Assembly (NCBI RefSeq): GCF_000420325.1
Contig: NZ_ATUS01000005.1
Location: forward strand, 186,001 to 250,000
DNA length: 64,000 bases
Source of the DNA: Spongiibacter tropicus DSM 19543
GTDB taxonomy: Bacteria > Pseudomonadota > Gammaproteobacteria > Pseudomonadales > Spongiibacteraceae
Direction: 5' to 3'
In this document: piece after piece, positions 1 to 8,172 of the stretch
Layout of the letters: the number at the start of each line of letters is the position of its first letter
Numbering within the stretch: the stretch's first letter is position 1
Notes under the pieces: generated by a model
Database searches by the model: none
What the model was told of the DNA's origin: nothing
What the model saw: the letters and a program-made list of their open reading frames with translations, nothing else
Program-made: the position numbers and the translations under genes

Positions 1-1
1 T

Positions 2-127
2 GCTCGCACGGCGGGCTGGTCGGCGCATGTGATCGAGCAACGTATCGACAACAAAATCATTCGACCCAGTGCCAACTATATCGGTCCCGAAGATATGGCG
101 TTTACGCCGATGACCCAGCGCGCCTGA
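2..127 (+). CDS. prpC: 2-methylcitrate synthase, C-terminal end (partial)
   Basis: The open frame entering from the left edge ends at TGA 125-127 and gives the last 41 residues, ending in FTPMTQRA. The stretch [19 protein letters not shown] followed by GPE is the characteristic C-terminus of 2-methylcitrate synthase and related citrate synthases: the R-x-x-N-x-I-I-R-P motif near the end is conserved. PrpC condenses propionyl-CoA with oxaloacetate in the cytosol. The next gene, acnD, starts 70 bases downstream, so the two probably share a transcript. Most of the gene and any upstream regulator lie outside the window. Confidence 0.88.
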   Translation, partial: ARTAGWSAHVIEQRIDNKIIRPSANYIGPEDMAFTPMTQRA

Positions 128-197
128 GGCTTTTTCCCATTTGTTGTTGCGGCAGCAACGCAAGTCTGCCGCTGTTGTGATGTTATGAGGTTCCACA

Positions 198-2819
198 TTG
201 TCATCGTTAAATACTGCCTATCGCATTGCTCTGCCGGGTACCGAACTGGATTATTACGACGCGCGCAGCGCGGTGAACGCCATCCGGCCGGGTGCCTATG
301 AGGGCTTGCCCTACACCTCGCGGGTGCTCGCCGAACAGTTACTGCGACGCTGTGAGCCGAACGCCCTGACCGAGGCACTCACGCAGTTGGTTGAGCGACG
401 CCGAGACAGCGATTTTCCCTGGTATCCCGCCAGAGTGGTTTGCCACGATATTCTCGGCCAGACGGCGCTGGTTGATCTTGCTGGCTTGCGCGATGCCATT
501 GCCGAGCAGGGGGGGGATCCTGCCAAGGTGAATCCGGTGGTGCCTACGCAGTTGGTTGTCGACCACTCTCTGGCGGTGGAAGCGGCGGGTTTTGATCCCG
601 AAGCTTTCGAGAAAAATCGCGAGATTGAAGATCGCCGCAATGAAGACCGTTTTCACTTTATTGAGTGGACCAAAACCGCTTTTGAGAATGTGGATGTGAT
701 TCCCGCAGGCAACGGCATCATGCACCAGATTAATCTGGAGAAGATGTCGCCGGTCATTCAGTCTCGCGACGGCGTCGCTTTCCCGGATACCTGCGTAGGC
801 ACCGACAGCCACACCCCGCATGTGGATGCGTTGGGCGTCATTGCTATTGGCGTAGGTGGCCTGGAAGCCGAAACGGTGATGTTGGGGCGTCCATCGATGA
901 TGCGTCTGCCGGATATTGTCGGTGTGCAACTGAGCGGCAAGCGTCAGCCCGGTATCACCGCGACCGATATTGTGCTGGCGCTGACCGAGTTCCTGCGTCA
1001 GCAAAAGGTGGTGTCGGCCTATCTGGAGTTCTTTGGCGAGGGCGCTCGCGACCTGACCATCGGCGACCGCGCGACCATTTCCAATATGACGCCGGAGTTT
1101 GGTGCTTCTGCTGGGCTGTTCTATATCGATGAGCAGACGCTGGATTACCTGACACTAACCGGGCGCGAACCGGAGCAGGTCAAGCTGGTTGAACAGTATG
1201 CTAAAACCGCCGGACTGTGGGCCGACGATCTTGAGGGTGCAGAATACGAGCGGGTGTTGGAGTTCGACCTGTCCCGCGTGGCACGCAATATGGCCGGGCC
1301 ATCCAACCCTCATCGCCGCCTGCCGACCACAGCTCTTCATGAGCGGGGAATAGCGGTGGGTCTGGAAAAAGCGCGTGAAGAGGAGGCTCAGGGAAAGCTG
1401 CCCGATGGCGCGGTGATTATTGCGGCCATTACGTCCTGCACCAATACCTCGAATCCGCGCAATGTGGTCGCGGCGGGCTTGCTTGCCAAAAAGGCCAATG
1501 CGCTGGGGCTGCTGCGTAAGCCCTGGGTGAAAACCTCGTTTGCGCCGGGTTCCAAGGTGGCTCGTCTGTATTTGGAAGAAGCAGGGCTTCTGCCGGAGCT
1601 GGAAAAGCTGGGCTTTGGGATCGTCGCCTATGCCTGCACCACCTGTAACGGCATGAGCGGGGCGCTGGACCCGGCGATTCAGCAGGAAATTATCGATCGT
1701 GATCTGTATGCCACAGCGGTGCTGTCGGGCAATCGCAACTTCGATGGCCGCATTCATCCCCATGCCAAGCAGGCCTTTCTTGCGTCACCACCGCTGGTAG
1801 TGGCCTATGCCATTGCCGGTACAGTGCGCTTCGATATTGAAAAAGACGTGCTGGGCTACGATGACAAGGGCATGCCGATTACCTTGAAAACGCTGTGGCC
1901 CTCCGACGAGGAGATCGATGCCATTGTTCGTGACCATGTTCATCCGGCGCAATTCAGACAGGTGTACATCCCCATGTTTGATCTGGATCGTGGCGCCCGG
2001 GCACCGAGCCCATTGTATGACTGGCGTCCTCAGAGCACATATATTCGCCGTCCTCCGTACTGGGAGGGCGCACTGGCCGGAGATCGCAGTTTGACGGGTA
2101 TGCGCCCGCTTGCGGTGCTGGGTGACAATATCACCACCGATCACCTGTCTCCCTCCAATGCGATTCTGGCCTCCAGCGCGGCGGGGGAGTACCTGGCCAA
2201 AATGGGGCTGCCTGAGGAGGACTTTAACTCTTATGCCACGCACCGGGGCGACCATCTCACCGCGCAGCGGGCAACCTTTGCCAATCCCAAGTTGTTGAAC
2301 GAAATGTGCTTGGATGGCAAGACTGGCGAGCCTATCCAGGGCTCGCTGGCACGACTGGAGCCGGAGGGCGATATCGTGCGCATGTGGGAGGCCATTGAAA
2401 CCTATATGGCTCGAAAGCAGCCGCTGATTATTGTCGCGGGGGCCGATTACGGACAGGGCTCCTCCCGCGACTGGGCAGCAAAAGGCGTGCGTCTGGCCGG
2501 GGTTGAGGCCATTGTGGCAGAAGGCTTCGAGCGCATTCACCGCACCAATCTGGTTGGCATGGGTGTTCTGCCGCTGGAGTTCAAGGCAGGGGAAAACCGC
2601 AATACCTTTGGGATTGATGGCTCCGAGTTGTACGACGTGGTGGGCGACATTGCGCCCCGCGCCGAGCTGACCTTGATTATTCACCGTCAGAACGGCGATA
2701 GCGTGCAGGTGCCGGTGACCTGTCGCCTGGATACAGCCGAAGAGGTTTCGGTGTATGCGGCAGGCGGGGTATTGCAGCGCTTTGCTCAGGATTTTCTGGC
2801 GGGCAATGAGGCGGCATAA
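198..2819 (+). CDS. acnD: Fe/S-dependent 2-methylisocitrate dehydratase AcnD
   Basis: An aconitase-superfamily enzyme of 873 residues, the normal length for AcnD. It dehydrates 2-methylcitrate to 2-methyl-trans-aconitate in the cytosol, and PrpF then makes the isomer that can be rehydrated. The three [4Fe-4S] ligands are visible as C414 in SCTNTSNP and C480/C483 in ACTTCNG. The swivel domain carries the GADYGQGSSRDWA substrate-binding motif. The start is TTG at 198: MSSLNTAYRIALPG matches the family N-terminus, and the ATG at 185 is in another frame. An ATGAGG ribosome site precedes it. AcnD rather than plain aconitase A is favoured by the neighbours prpC, prpF and prpB. Confidence 0.95.
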   Translation: MSSLNTAYRIALPGTELDYYDARSAVNAIRPGAYEGLPYTSRVLAEQLLRRCEPNALTEALTQLVERRRDSDFPWYPARVVCHDILGQTALVDLAGLRDAIAEQGGDPAKVNPVVPTQLVVDHSLAVEAAGFDPEAFEKNREIEDRRNEDRFHFIEWTKTAFENVDVIPAGNGIMHQINLEKMSPVIQSRDGVAFPDTCVGTDSHTPHVDALGVIAIGVGGLEAETVMLGRPSMMRLPDIVGVQLSGKRQPGITATDIVLALTEFLRQQKVVSAYLEFFGEGARDLTIGDRATISNMTPEFGASAGLFYIDEQTLDYLTLTGREPEQVKLVEQYAKTAGLWADDLEGAEYERVLEFDLSRVARNMAGPSNPHRRLPTTALHERGIAVGLEKAREEEAQGKLPDGAVIIAAITSCTNTSNPRNVVAAGLLAKKANALGLLRKPWVKTSFAPGSKVARLYLEEAGLLPELEKLGFGIVAYACTTCNGMSGALDPAIQQEIIDRDLYATAVLSGNRNFDGRIHPHAKQAFLASPPLVVAYAIAGTVRFDIEKDVLGYDDKGMPITLKTLWPSDEEIDAIVRDHVHPAQFRQVYIPMFDLDRGARAPSPLYDWRPQSTYIRRPPYWEGALAGDRSLTGMRPLAVLGDNITTDHLSPSNAILASSAAGEYLAKMGLPEEDFNSYATHRGDHLTAQRATFANPKLLNEMCLDGKTGEPIQGSLARLEPEGDIVRMWEAIETYMARKQPLIIVAGADYGQGSSRDWAAKGVRLAGVEAIVAEGFERIHRTNLVGMGVLPLEFKAGENRNTFGIDGSELYDVVGDIAPRAELTLIIHRQNGDSVQVPVTCRLDTAEEVSVYAAGGVLQRFAQDFLAGNEAA

Positions 2820-2861
2820 ATGTGTTGCCTTGCCGCCGTGTTAACGATTTAAGGACAGCGT

Positions 2862-4046
2862 ATGTCGTGTTCACCTCAGCTTCGTATTCCCGCTACCTAT
2901 ATGCGTGGCGGCACCTCAAAAGGGGTGTTTTTTCGTCTGGATGATCTCCCCGTTGCTTGTCAGCAGCCGGGGGAGGCCAGAGACCGCCTGTTTATGCGGG
3001 TGATCGGCAGTCCCGATCCCTATGCCGCCCATATCGATGGCATGGGCGGCGCGACGTCCAGCACCAGCAAATGCGTGATTCTGTCGAAAAGCCAGCAGCC
3101 TGATCACGATGTGGACTACCTCTATGGCCAGGTGTCAATTGACAAGCCCTTTGTGGATTGGAGTGGCAATTGCGGCAACCTGTCTACGGCGGCGGGGGCC
3201 TTCGCCATTCACGCCGGGCTGATTGAACCGTCGCGATTGCCGGAAAGCGGCTACTGCGAGGTGCGTATCTGGCAGGCCAATATCGGCAAAACTATTATTG
3301 CCCGCGTGCCGGTCTGCGATGGTCAGGTGCAGGAAAGCGGCGATTTTGAGCTGGACGGTGTGACCTTTCCCGCCGCAGAGGTTGTGCTGGAATTTCTCGA
3401 CCCGGCCGATGGCGGTGAGGATACCTCGCTGTTTCCCACCGGCAATCCTGTCGATGAGCTGGACGTGCCGGGGATCGGTACGCTGCCTGCCACGATGATG
3501 ACGGCGGGGATTCCCACTGTATTCGTCAACGCCGCAGACACTGGCTACCAGGGCACTGAGCTTCGCGACGATATCAATAATGACACGGTGGCGCTGCAAA
3601 AGCTGGAAGCCATTCGCGTGGCGGGTGCGCTGCGCATGGGCTTGATCCGCGCGCCGGAAGAAGCACTGCAGCGCCAGCACACCCCCAAAATTGCTTTCGT
3701 GGCCGCGCCTGCTGACTACCGTGCAGCAAGTGGGGGCACCGTTTCTGCCGACGATATCGACCTCTTGGTGAGGGCGGTGTCGATGGGCAAGTTGCACCAC
3801 GCCATGATGGGTACAGCGGCCGTTGCCATCGCCGCCGCGGCGGCAATTCCCGGCACCTTGGTCAATCTTGCGGCGGGCGGCCGTGCTCGTGAGTCCGTCT
3901 GTTTCGGACATCCCTCCGGCACGCTGCGTGTGGGTGCCGAGGTGGCAGAAGAAAACGGCGAGTGGCGTGTGAAGCGCGCCATTATGAGTCGCAGCGCCCG
4001 CATTCTGATGGACGGCTGGGTGCGCGTTCCCGCCGATACCTTTTAA
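2862..4046 (+). CDS. prpF: 2-methylaconitate cis-trans isomerase PrpF
   Basis: A protein of 394 residues in the PrpF/diaminopimelate-epimerase fold family. It converts the 2-methyl-trans-aconitate made by AcnD into the cis isomer, which an aconitase can hydrate. The N-terminal YMRGGTSKGVFF motif, GGATSSTSKC near residue 65 and WSGNCGNLSTAAGAFA near residue 105 are hallmarks, as is the C-terminal GHPSGTLRVG. The ATG at 2862 follows AAGGA by eight bases. It lies 42 bases after acnD, consistent with the obligatory AcnD-PrpF pairing known in methylcitrate operons. Confidence 0.95.
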   Translation: MSCSPQLRIPATYMRGGTSKGVFFRLDDLPVACQQPGEARDRLFMRVIGSPDPYAAHIDGMGGATSSTSKCVILSKSQQPDHDVDYLYGQVSIDKPFVDWSGNCGNLSTAAGAFAIHAGLIEPSRLPESGYCEVRIWQANIGKTIIARVPVCDGQVQESGDFELDGVTFPAAEVVLEFLDPADGGEDTSLFPTGNPVDELDVPGIGTLPATMMTAGIPTVFVNAADTGYQGTELRDDINNDTVALQKLEAIRVAGALRMGLIRAPEEALQRQHTPKIAFVAAPADYRAASGGTVSADDIDLLVRAVSMGKLHHAMMGTAAVAIAAAAAIPGTLVNLAAGGRARESVCFGHPSGTLRVGAEVAEENGEWRVKRAIMSRSARILMDGWVRVPADTF

Positions 4047-4080
4047 CGCAGTAACACTGAATTATTGACAGGAAAAACGT

Positions 4081-4944
4081 ATGTCCACAGGAAAAACTTT
4101 GAGAGAACTTGCCAATGCCCGTCGGGGTGTACTGGTGCCTGGCGCCTTCAATGCCTTGTCTGCCAAGGTGATTGCCGATCTCGGTTTTGAAGCGATTTAC
4201 GTCACCGGCGCTGGCGTTACCAATATGCAGTTGGGACTGCCGGACATGGGATTTATGGGGCTGGCGGAAATTGTCGAACAGACCTCACGTATCCGCGACG
4301 CGGTGGACCTCCCGCTGCTGGTTGATGCCGACACCGGTTTCGGCAACGCCGTTAATGTGCGCCACAGTATCCGTCAGCTCGAACGGGCTGGCGCCGACTG
4401 CGTGCAGTTGGAGGATCAGCTCAGCCCCAAACGCTGTGGCCACTTTAATGGCAAGGCGGTGATTAGCTGCGAAGAAATGGTCGGTAAAATCAAAGCCGCC
4501 GTCGATGCCCGTCAAAGCGAAGATCTGCTGATTATGGCTCGCACCGATGCTCGCGCTATCGATGGCTTCGATGCCGCCGTTGACCGCGCGGCAGCTTATG
4601 CTGAGGCCGGTGCTGACATTCTGTTTGTCGAAGCCTTGGAAACCGCAGATGAAGTGCGTCGTTTGCCGGCGTTCCTGAGCGCACCCTTGCTGATGAATAT
4701 GGTGATCGGCGGTAAAACACCTATTGCGACGACCGGCGAACTGGCGGAATTCGGCTATGGCATCGTGCTTTATGCCAACGCGGCCCTGCAAGGTGCTGTA
4801 GCGGGCATGCAGCGGGCCCTGACGGTGTTGCGCGATGAACGTCACTTGAACGAAGATCCGGCGCTGGTAGCGCCCTTTGCCGAACGTCAGCGCTTGGTGG
4901 GCAAGGCGTTTATCGATGAGCTGGAGGCACAGTATTCGGTGTGA
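4081..4944 (+). CDS. prpB: 2-methylisocitrate lyase
   Basis: A protein of 287 residues of the isocitrate lyase/PEP mutase family. PrpB cleaves 2-methylisocitrate to pyruvate and succinate, the last step of the methylcitrate cycle. The catalytic KRCGH motif is at residues 117-121 with C119 as the general acid, and the metal/substrate segment LLVDADTGFGNAVNV lies near residue 80. The ATG follows an ACAGGAAAAAC ribosome site 34 bases after prpF, so it is the last gene of the run. In many relatives prpB precedes prpC, so its placement after prpF is a minor local rearrangement. Confidence 0.95.
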   Translation: MSTGKTLRELANARRGVLVPGAFNALSAKVIADLGFEAIYVTGAGVTNMQLGLPDMGFMGLAEIVEQTSRIRDAVDLPLLVDADTGFGNAVNVRHSIRQLERAGADCVQLEDQLSPKRCGHFNGKAVISCEEMVGKIKAAVDARQSEDLLIMARTDARAIDGFDAAVDRAAAYAEAGADILFVEALETADEVRRLPAFLSAPLLMNMVIGGKTPIATTGELAEFGYGIVLYANAALQGAVAGMQRALTVLRDERHLNEDPALVAPFAERQRLVGKAFIDELEAQYSV

Positions 4945-4972
4945 GGAACGGCTTTTGCGCTGGGTGCCGGCC

Positions 4973-5569
4973 TTAGTGCTGTGATGCGCCGAGTAAAAGG
5001 CCTATTTCTGTTTTAATATCGTCCAGCGGCGCGGGATCTCTGCTCGAACGGCACATCACAATGGCACCCTCCATTGCCGCGATGATCAAACGCGATCGGC
5101 GGCTTGCAGCGAGGGAATCAACGCCGCTGCTCTCCAATGCTGAGGCAATAATCGCCTGCCAGCCACTGAAAGCGTCTTCGGCAATATCAAGGAACTGACG
5201 TTGTACGCCGGTATCCGGCGCGCCATCGTCGCCGATATATTGCTCGACGCAAACGGCGAGGATAGGGCAGCCGGCTTCATAGTCATTGTCGCGAAGGATG
5301 TCCTTCCAGCTATCGATAAAAGATAGCACCCCTTCTGTTGGTCCTTTGTCTTCGATCAACGCTTTCAAAAGTTGCGTTACCAGTTCGTCGGCACTGCGCA
5401 TCGCCTCCGAGATCAATTGCTGCTTTCCGTCGGGGAAATGGTGTCGCACAGAGCCTCGTGGAGTATTGCTGTGTTTCACCACCTCACGGACGCTGGTGGC
5501 ATTCAGGCCGCGTCGGCGCAGCAGGTCGATGGCACCAAAGATCATTTTGTTTCGGGTTTGCCCTTTCAT
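4973..5569 (-). CDS. TetR/AcrR-family repressor (LmrA/YxaF-like)
   Basis: A cytosolic DNA-binding protein of 198 residues from the ATG at 5569. The N-terminal helix-turn-helix covers roughly residues 12-52 (AIDLLRRRGLNATSVREVV, then SVRHHFPDGKQQLI). The C-terminal ligand-binding half resembles the LmrA/YxaF subgroup, with a GCPILAV segment. Its frame stays open far upstream. I chose MKGQTRNK because it is the usual family start, but a GTG at 5611 behind GGAGG is possible. It is divergent from a membrane-protein gene, and two matching palindromes at 5602-5617 and 5634-5649 lie between them, so it probably represses that operon and itself. The ligand is unknown. Confidence 0.88.
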   Translation of the reverse strand: MKGQTRNKMIFGAIDLLRRRGLNATSVREVVKHSNTPRGSVRHHFPDGKQQLISEAMRSADELVTQLLKALIEDKGPTEGVLSFIDSWKDILRDNDYEAGCPILAVCVEQYIGDDGAPDTGVQRQFLDIAEDAFSGWQAIIASALESSGVDSLAASRRSRLIIAAMEGAIVMCRSSRDPAPLDDIKTEIGLLLGASQH

Positions 5570-5601
5570 TTTCTGCCACCGGTATGGATACGAAGCTTGA
5601 C

Positions 5602-5649
5602 TATGACGCACGGCATAATATAGCCTCCAGGAATATGTCGCATGGCATA
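5602..5649. promoter_or_regulatory. Paired operator palindromes for the divergent TetR regulator
   Basis: Two copies of a 16-base imperfect palindrome, TATGACGCACGGCATA at 5602-5617 and TATGTCGCATGGCATA at 5634-5649, differ at only two bases. Each has half-sites TATGNC and GNCATA around a four-base centre. Start-to-start spacing is 32 bases, about three helical turns, so both would present the same DNA face. They lie between the TetR start and the next gene's start, over the region where both promoters must be. Assignment to this TetR protein is inference from position. Confidence 0.68.
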
Positions 5650-5677
5650 ATTCTATGGGATTTCGCAGGGTACTGAA

Positions 5678-6184
5678 ATGGACACACCAACAAAAATCTA
5701 TAAATGGTTCATCTGGATAACGCTTTACGGCGCGGCATTGCACTTCTTCGACAATGTTTACTTCTTTGATGAATATCCCGAGCCCGCCTGGTTGACGGCA
5801 GAGATTGTCGCCTTGCTCTTTATTCCCATTATGTTGCTCGCGCATCGCGCGGTGGACTACATCTACCGGGGTAAAGTCGACTACAGCTTTTCTCTGGTTC
5901 ACGGCTTTGTATTGGCGAACTGGATTTCCTTGGGGCACTACCTCTTCGCGAGTCCGTCGGAAGTGTTGCCGCGCATTAATTTTGCCATTGCTCTGCAGGT
6001 GGGTCTCGCGACTGGATTGTTTATCTATACGCTTTGGTTTCAATATCAGCGTGCCCCTGAATCAGCGATGTGGAGTCGCCGAGCCTGGAAAAAGAATGTG
6101 GTGATGTACGCAGTGCTGATTGGCCTGCTGGAACTGGTGTGGCCGTCCAACTTCGACAGTTGGTGGATGTTTTGGCAAGTGTAA
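5678..6184 (+). CDS. Small integral membrane protein of unknown function
   Basis: A protein of 168 residues with about four hydrophobic helices: residues 10-25, 40-58, 68-88 with 100-122, and 142-158. It is rich in Trp, Tyr and Phe. I do not recognise a catalytic motif. The ATG at 5678 follows CAGGGT. It lies divergent to the TetR gene and downstream of the two operator palindromes. Its stop overlaps the start region of the next gene, so the two are probably translated from one mRNA. A role in an envelope function controlled by the TetR ligand is only inference. Confidence 0.75.
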   Translation: MDTPTKIYKWFIWITLYGAALHFFDNVYFFDEYPEPAWLTAEIVALLFIPIMLLAHRAVDYIYRGKVDYSFSLVHGFVLANWISLGHYLFASPSEVLPRINFAIALQVGLATGLFIYTLWFQYQRAPESAMWSRRAWKKNVVMYAVLIGLLELVWPSNFDSWWMFWQV

Positions 6185-6771
6185 CTGAACGCCGTTACGA
6201 CAAGTTCCTTATCCATCTCGCGATACTGGCGCCGCTTGCTTTGGTGCTGCTGGGGAAGTGGCAGGCATCGCTCGAAAGCTGGTATGTCGACCCGGATGAA
6301 GCTCCGCTTATGGGGTTTAACGACGGCTTTTCGGGGAGGGCGCAGGCCTGGTTGCTAGACGAAGGGTATGCCGGAGATCAGTTAGTACTCATCGTAGATC
6401 GCCATTGTGTATGTACCGCGGCAACGCTGAAAAAGCTGACTGCGATCCTCGAGGAGGCTGAACGCCCCACCTCAATGCTGAAGGTGATTGATGTCGGTCT
6501 CTATCGCACTGGAAACGGGATGTTTGATGCGCCTGCCATACTCGCCGAGATTCCGTCAACGCCAACACTACTCACTATGCGGGCGTCTGTGTTGACCTAT
6601 GTTGGCCCAGTAACGTCGGGAAATTTTTGTACAACTGCCGTGAATGATGTCATGGGTGTTTCTGCCTTGTCGTGGGAGTCTGAGGCGACCGTCTTTGATT
6701 GGTTGAATCGAGGTTGCTACTGCGACAATCCCATTGCTGAGCCCCATTCAACTGCGACTGGCGAGGCGTAG
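6163..6771 (+). CDS. DUF6436-like thioredoxin-fold protein, membrane anchored
   Basis: About 202 residues with one N-terminal hydrophobic helix (FLIHLAILAPLALVLLG), then a soluble, probably periplasmic domain. The layout resembles DUF6436/thioredoxin-like proteins: a beta strand LVLIVDRHCVC where the redox CxxC would be, and a late LTYVGPVTSGNFC block. Here the first motif is C-V-C rather than C-x-x-C, so ordinary disulfide exchange is doubtful. The start is uncertain: GTG 6163 overlaps the previous stop, TTG 6172 is close, and an ATG at 6070 lies deep inside the upstream gene. It is operonic with the membrane protein before it. Confidence 0.62.
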   Translation: MDVLASVTERRYDKFLIHLAILAPLALVLLGKWQASLESWYVDPDEAPLMGFNDGFSGRAQAWLLDEGYAGDQLVLIVDRHCVCTAATLKKLTAILEEAERPTSMLKVIDVGLYRTGNGMFDAPAILAEIPSTPTLLTMRASVLTYVGPVTSGNFCTTAVNDVMGVSALSWESEATVFDWLNRGCYCDNPIAEPHSTATGEA

Positions 6772-6822
6772 CCAGGCCTTTCGGTGTAACGGACGGGAGC
6801 AGAACACCGCATATCATTGTCA

Positions 6823-7329
6823 CTATTTTTTTGCAGATGCCTTTCTGTTTGGTGGGCTCAGACGATCACCCAGCCGGGCCTCCCAGCCCGCGCCTGCTTT
6901 TACCTCAACGTCTCGCGCGCGGACTTCCTCTCCACATGCTGAGCAGTGAGTGACGGGTGTCATCGGCATTCCGCAGTGTTTGTGCACATGAATAATCGGC
7001 GGTCCTTGCTCATCGGTCATGTACTTGTTTCCCCAAAAGACGAGATTGATGATGATGGGGTAGAGGTCCATACCTTTTTCAGAAAGGCGGTACTCCTCTC
7101 GTTTCTGCCCGTCCTGATAGGGCTTTTTGTACAGTACGCCATTCTCTACGAGCTTCTTCAGGCGGCCCGCCAGCACGTGCCGGGTAATGCCCAGACGTTC
7201 CTCAAACTCTTCAAACCGGCGAATGCCGAGAAAACACTCTCGCAGGATAATCAGCGTCCATCGATCTCCGATAACCGAGAGAGTTCTCGCTAAGCTGCAG
7301 GGCTCTTTGTCCAGGTCTTCCCAGCGCAT
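6823..7329 (-). CDS. HxlR-family transcriptional regulator
   Basis: A protein of 168 residues starting at ATG 7329 behind AGGAG. The winged helix-turn-helix of the HxlR family covers about residues 10-100: CSLARTLSVIGDRWTLIILR, then FEEFEERLGITRHVLAGRLKKL and the wing around YRLSEKGMDLYP. After the domain comes HKHCGMPMTPVTHCSACGE, a His/Cys cluster (HxHC and HCxxC) that could bind metal or sense redox, then a basic tail. It is divergent from an SDR gene, and three near-identical palindromes fill the space between, overlapping a consensus promoter. It is most likely a repressor of the SDR operon responding to a reactive or metal-linked signal. Confidence 0.9.
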   Translation of the reverse strand: MRWEDLDKEPCSLARTLSVIGDRWTLIILRECFLGIRRFEEFEERLGITRHVLAGRLKKLVENGVLYKKPYQDGQKREEYRLSEKGMDLYPIIINLVFWGNKYMTDEQGPPIIHVHKHCGMPMTPVTHCSACGEEVRARDVEVKAGAGWEARLGDRLSPPNRKASAKK

Positions 7330-7348
7330 ATTTCGCTCCTAACGTCAG

Positions 7349-7411
7349 GTTCTCGAATAGTAACTTGACAGGTTCCAAAATAGAACTAATATGAAAGTTC
7401 TAAAATAGAAC
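7349..7411 (+). promoter_or_regulatory. Promoter with three HxlR-type operators
   Basis: A -35 TTGACA (7365-7370) and -10 TAATAT (7387-7392) are separated by 16 bases. Site 2, GTTCCAAAATAGAAC (7372-7386), exactly fills that spacer. Site 3, GTTCTAAAATAGAAC (7397-7411), is a perfect GTTCTA-AAA-TAGAAC palindrome over the expected transcript start. Site 1, GTTCTCGAATAGTAAC (7349-7364), is a degenerate copy just upstream of the -35. Start-to-start spacings are 23 and 25 bases. The layout is that of a repressor blocking the SDR promoter and, through site 1, its own gene. Confidence 0.78.
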
Positions 7412-7425
7412 TTAAAGGAGTGGGC

Positions 7426-8160
7426 ATGACGAATACAGATCGACGGGTTGCTGTCGTGATTGGCGCGGGCGATGCCACCGGAGGCGCTATCGCGAAGCGT
7501 TTCGCTAAAGAAGGCTATACCGTTGTCGTGACGCGTCGCCAAAAAGAAGCGCTGGAGGGCTTGGCTCAGAGCATTCGGAATGATGGCGGCGACGTTCACG
7601 CGTTCGGCTGTGATGCCCGCAACGAGACAGATATGGAGTCGATGTTTAAGGATATTGAAGCAGACATCGGCAGCGTCGAGGTTGTCATTTTCAATATAGG
7701 TGCGAACGTTCGATTTTCTATTCTGGAGACAACGGAACGGGTCTATCGGAAGGTTTGGGAAATGGGCTCGCTGGCAGGTTTTCTTACGGGGCGAGCTGCC
7801 GCAAGAGTGATGCTTCCCCGGCAGCGGGGCACCATTATTTTCACTGGGGCCACGGCCTCGGTGCGCGGTGCTAGCGGTTTTTCTGCGTTTGCGGGTGCCA
7901 AGTTCGCTTTGCGAGCTCTGGCGCAAAGCATGGCCAGAGAATTGGGGCCTCAGGGAATTCATGTTGCACACGTTGTGGTAGACGGGGCGATTGATACGGA
8001 CTTTATAAAAGAGCGCTTCCCTGATGTGTACGCTCGAAAAGCGCAGGGCGGGATACTCTCGCCAGAACATATCGCTGATCAATATTGGAATATCCATTCG
8101 CAGCCACGGGATTGCTGGACTCACGAGTTTGATCTTCGTCCGTGGATGGAAACCTTTTAA
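7426..8160 (+). CDS. Atypical short-chain dehydrogenase/reductase
   Basis: A Rossmann-fold SDR of 244 residues. The nucleotide-binding loop reads GAGDATGGAIAKRF and the strand after it ends in VVVTRR. The catalytic Tyr-x-x-x-Lys is altered: F155-A-G-A-K159, so the usual proton donor tyrosine is missing although lysine remains. This makes classic alcohol/ketone oxidoreduction doubtful, though a related SDR group with SAFAGAKFALRALAQ appears to keep the same substitution. I chose ATG 7426 behind AAAGGAG; a GTG six bases earlier is in frame. It lies directly downstream of the HxlR-controlled promoter and 12 bases before the HCCA-isomerase-like gene. Confidence 0.85.
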   Translation: MTNTDRRVAVVIGAGDATGGAIAKRFAKEGYTVVVTRRQKEALEGLAQSIRNDGGDVHAFGCDARNETDMESMFKDIEADIGSVEVVIFNIGANVRFSILETTERVYRKVWEMGSLAGFLTGRAAARVMLPRQRGTIIFTGATASVRGASGFSAFAGAKFALRALAQSMARELGPQGIHVAHVVVDGAIDTDFIKERFPDVYARKAQGGILSPEHIADQYWNIHSQPRDCWTHEFDLRPWMETF

Positions 8161-8172
8161 AAAGGAGCTGTT

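Noticed and set aside
1785-2684. Open frame of 299 codons antisense to acnD
   Set aside because: acnD on the other strand has all catalytic residues. The antisense product is rich in Arg, His and Gln with no motif, as expected from a shadow frame.
5570-6043. Upstream extension of the TetR frame to 6043
   Set aside because: The frame is open but runs antisense through the membrane-protein gene and through the operators. The family N-terminus begins at 5569.
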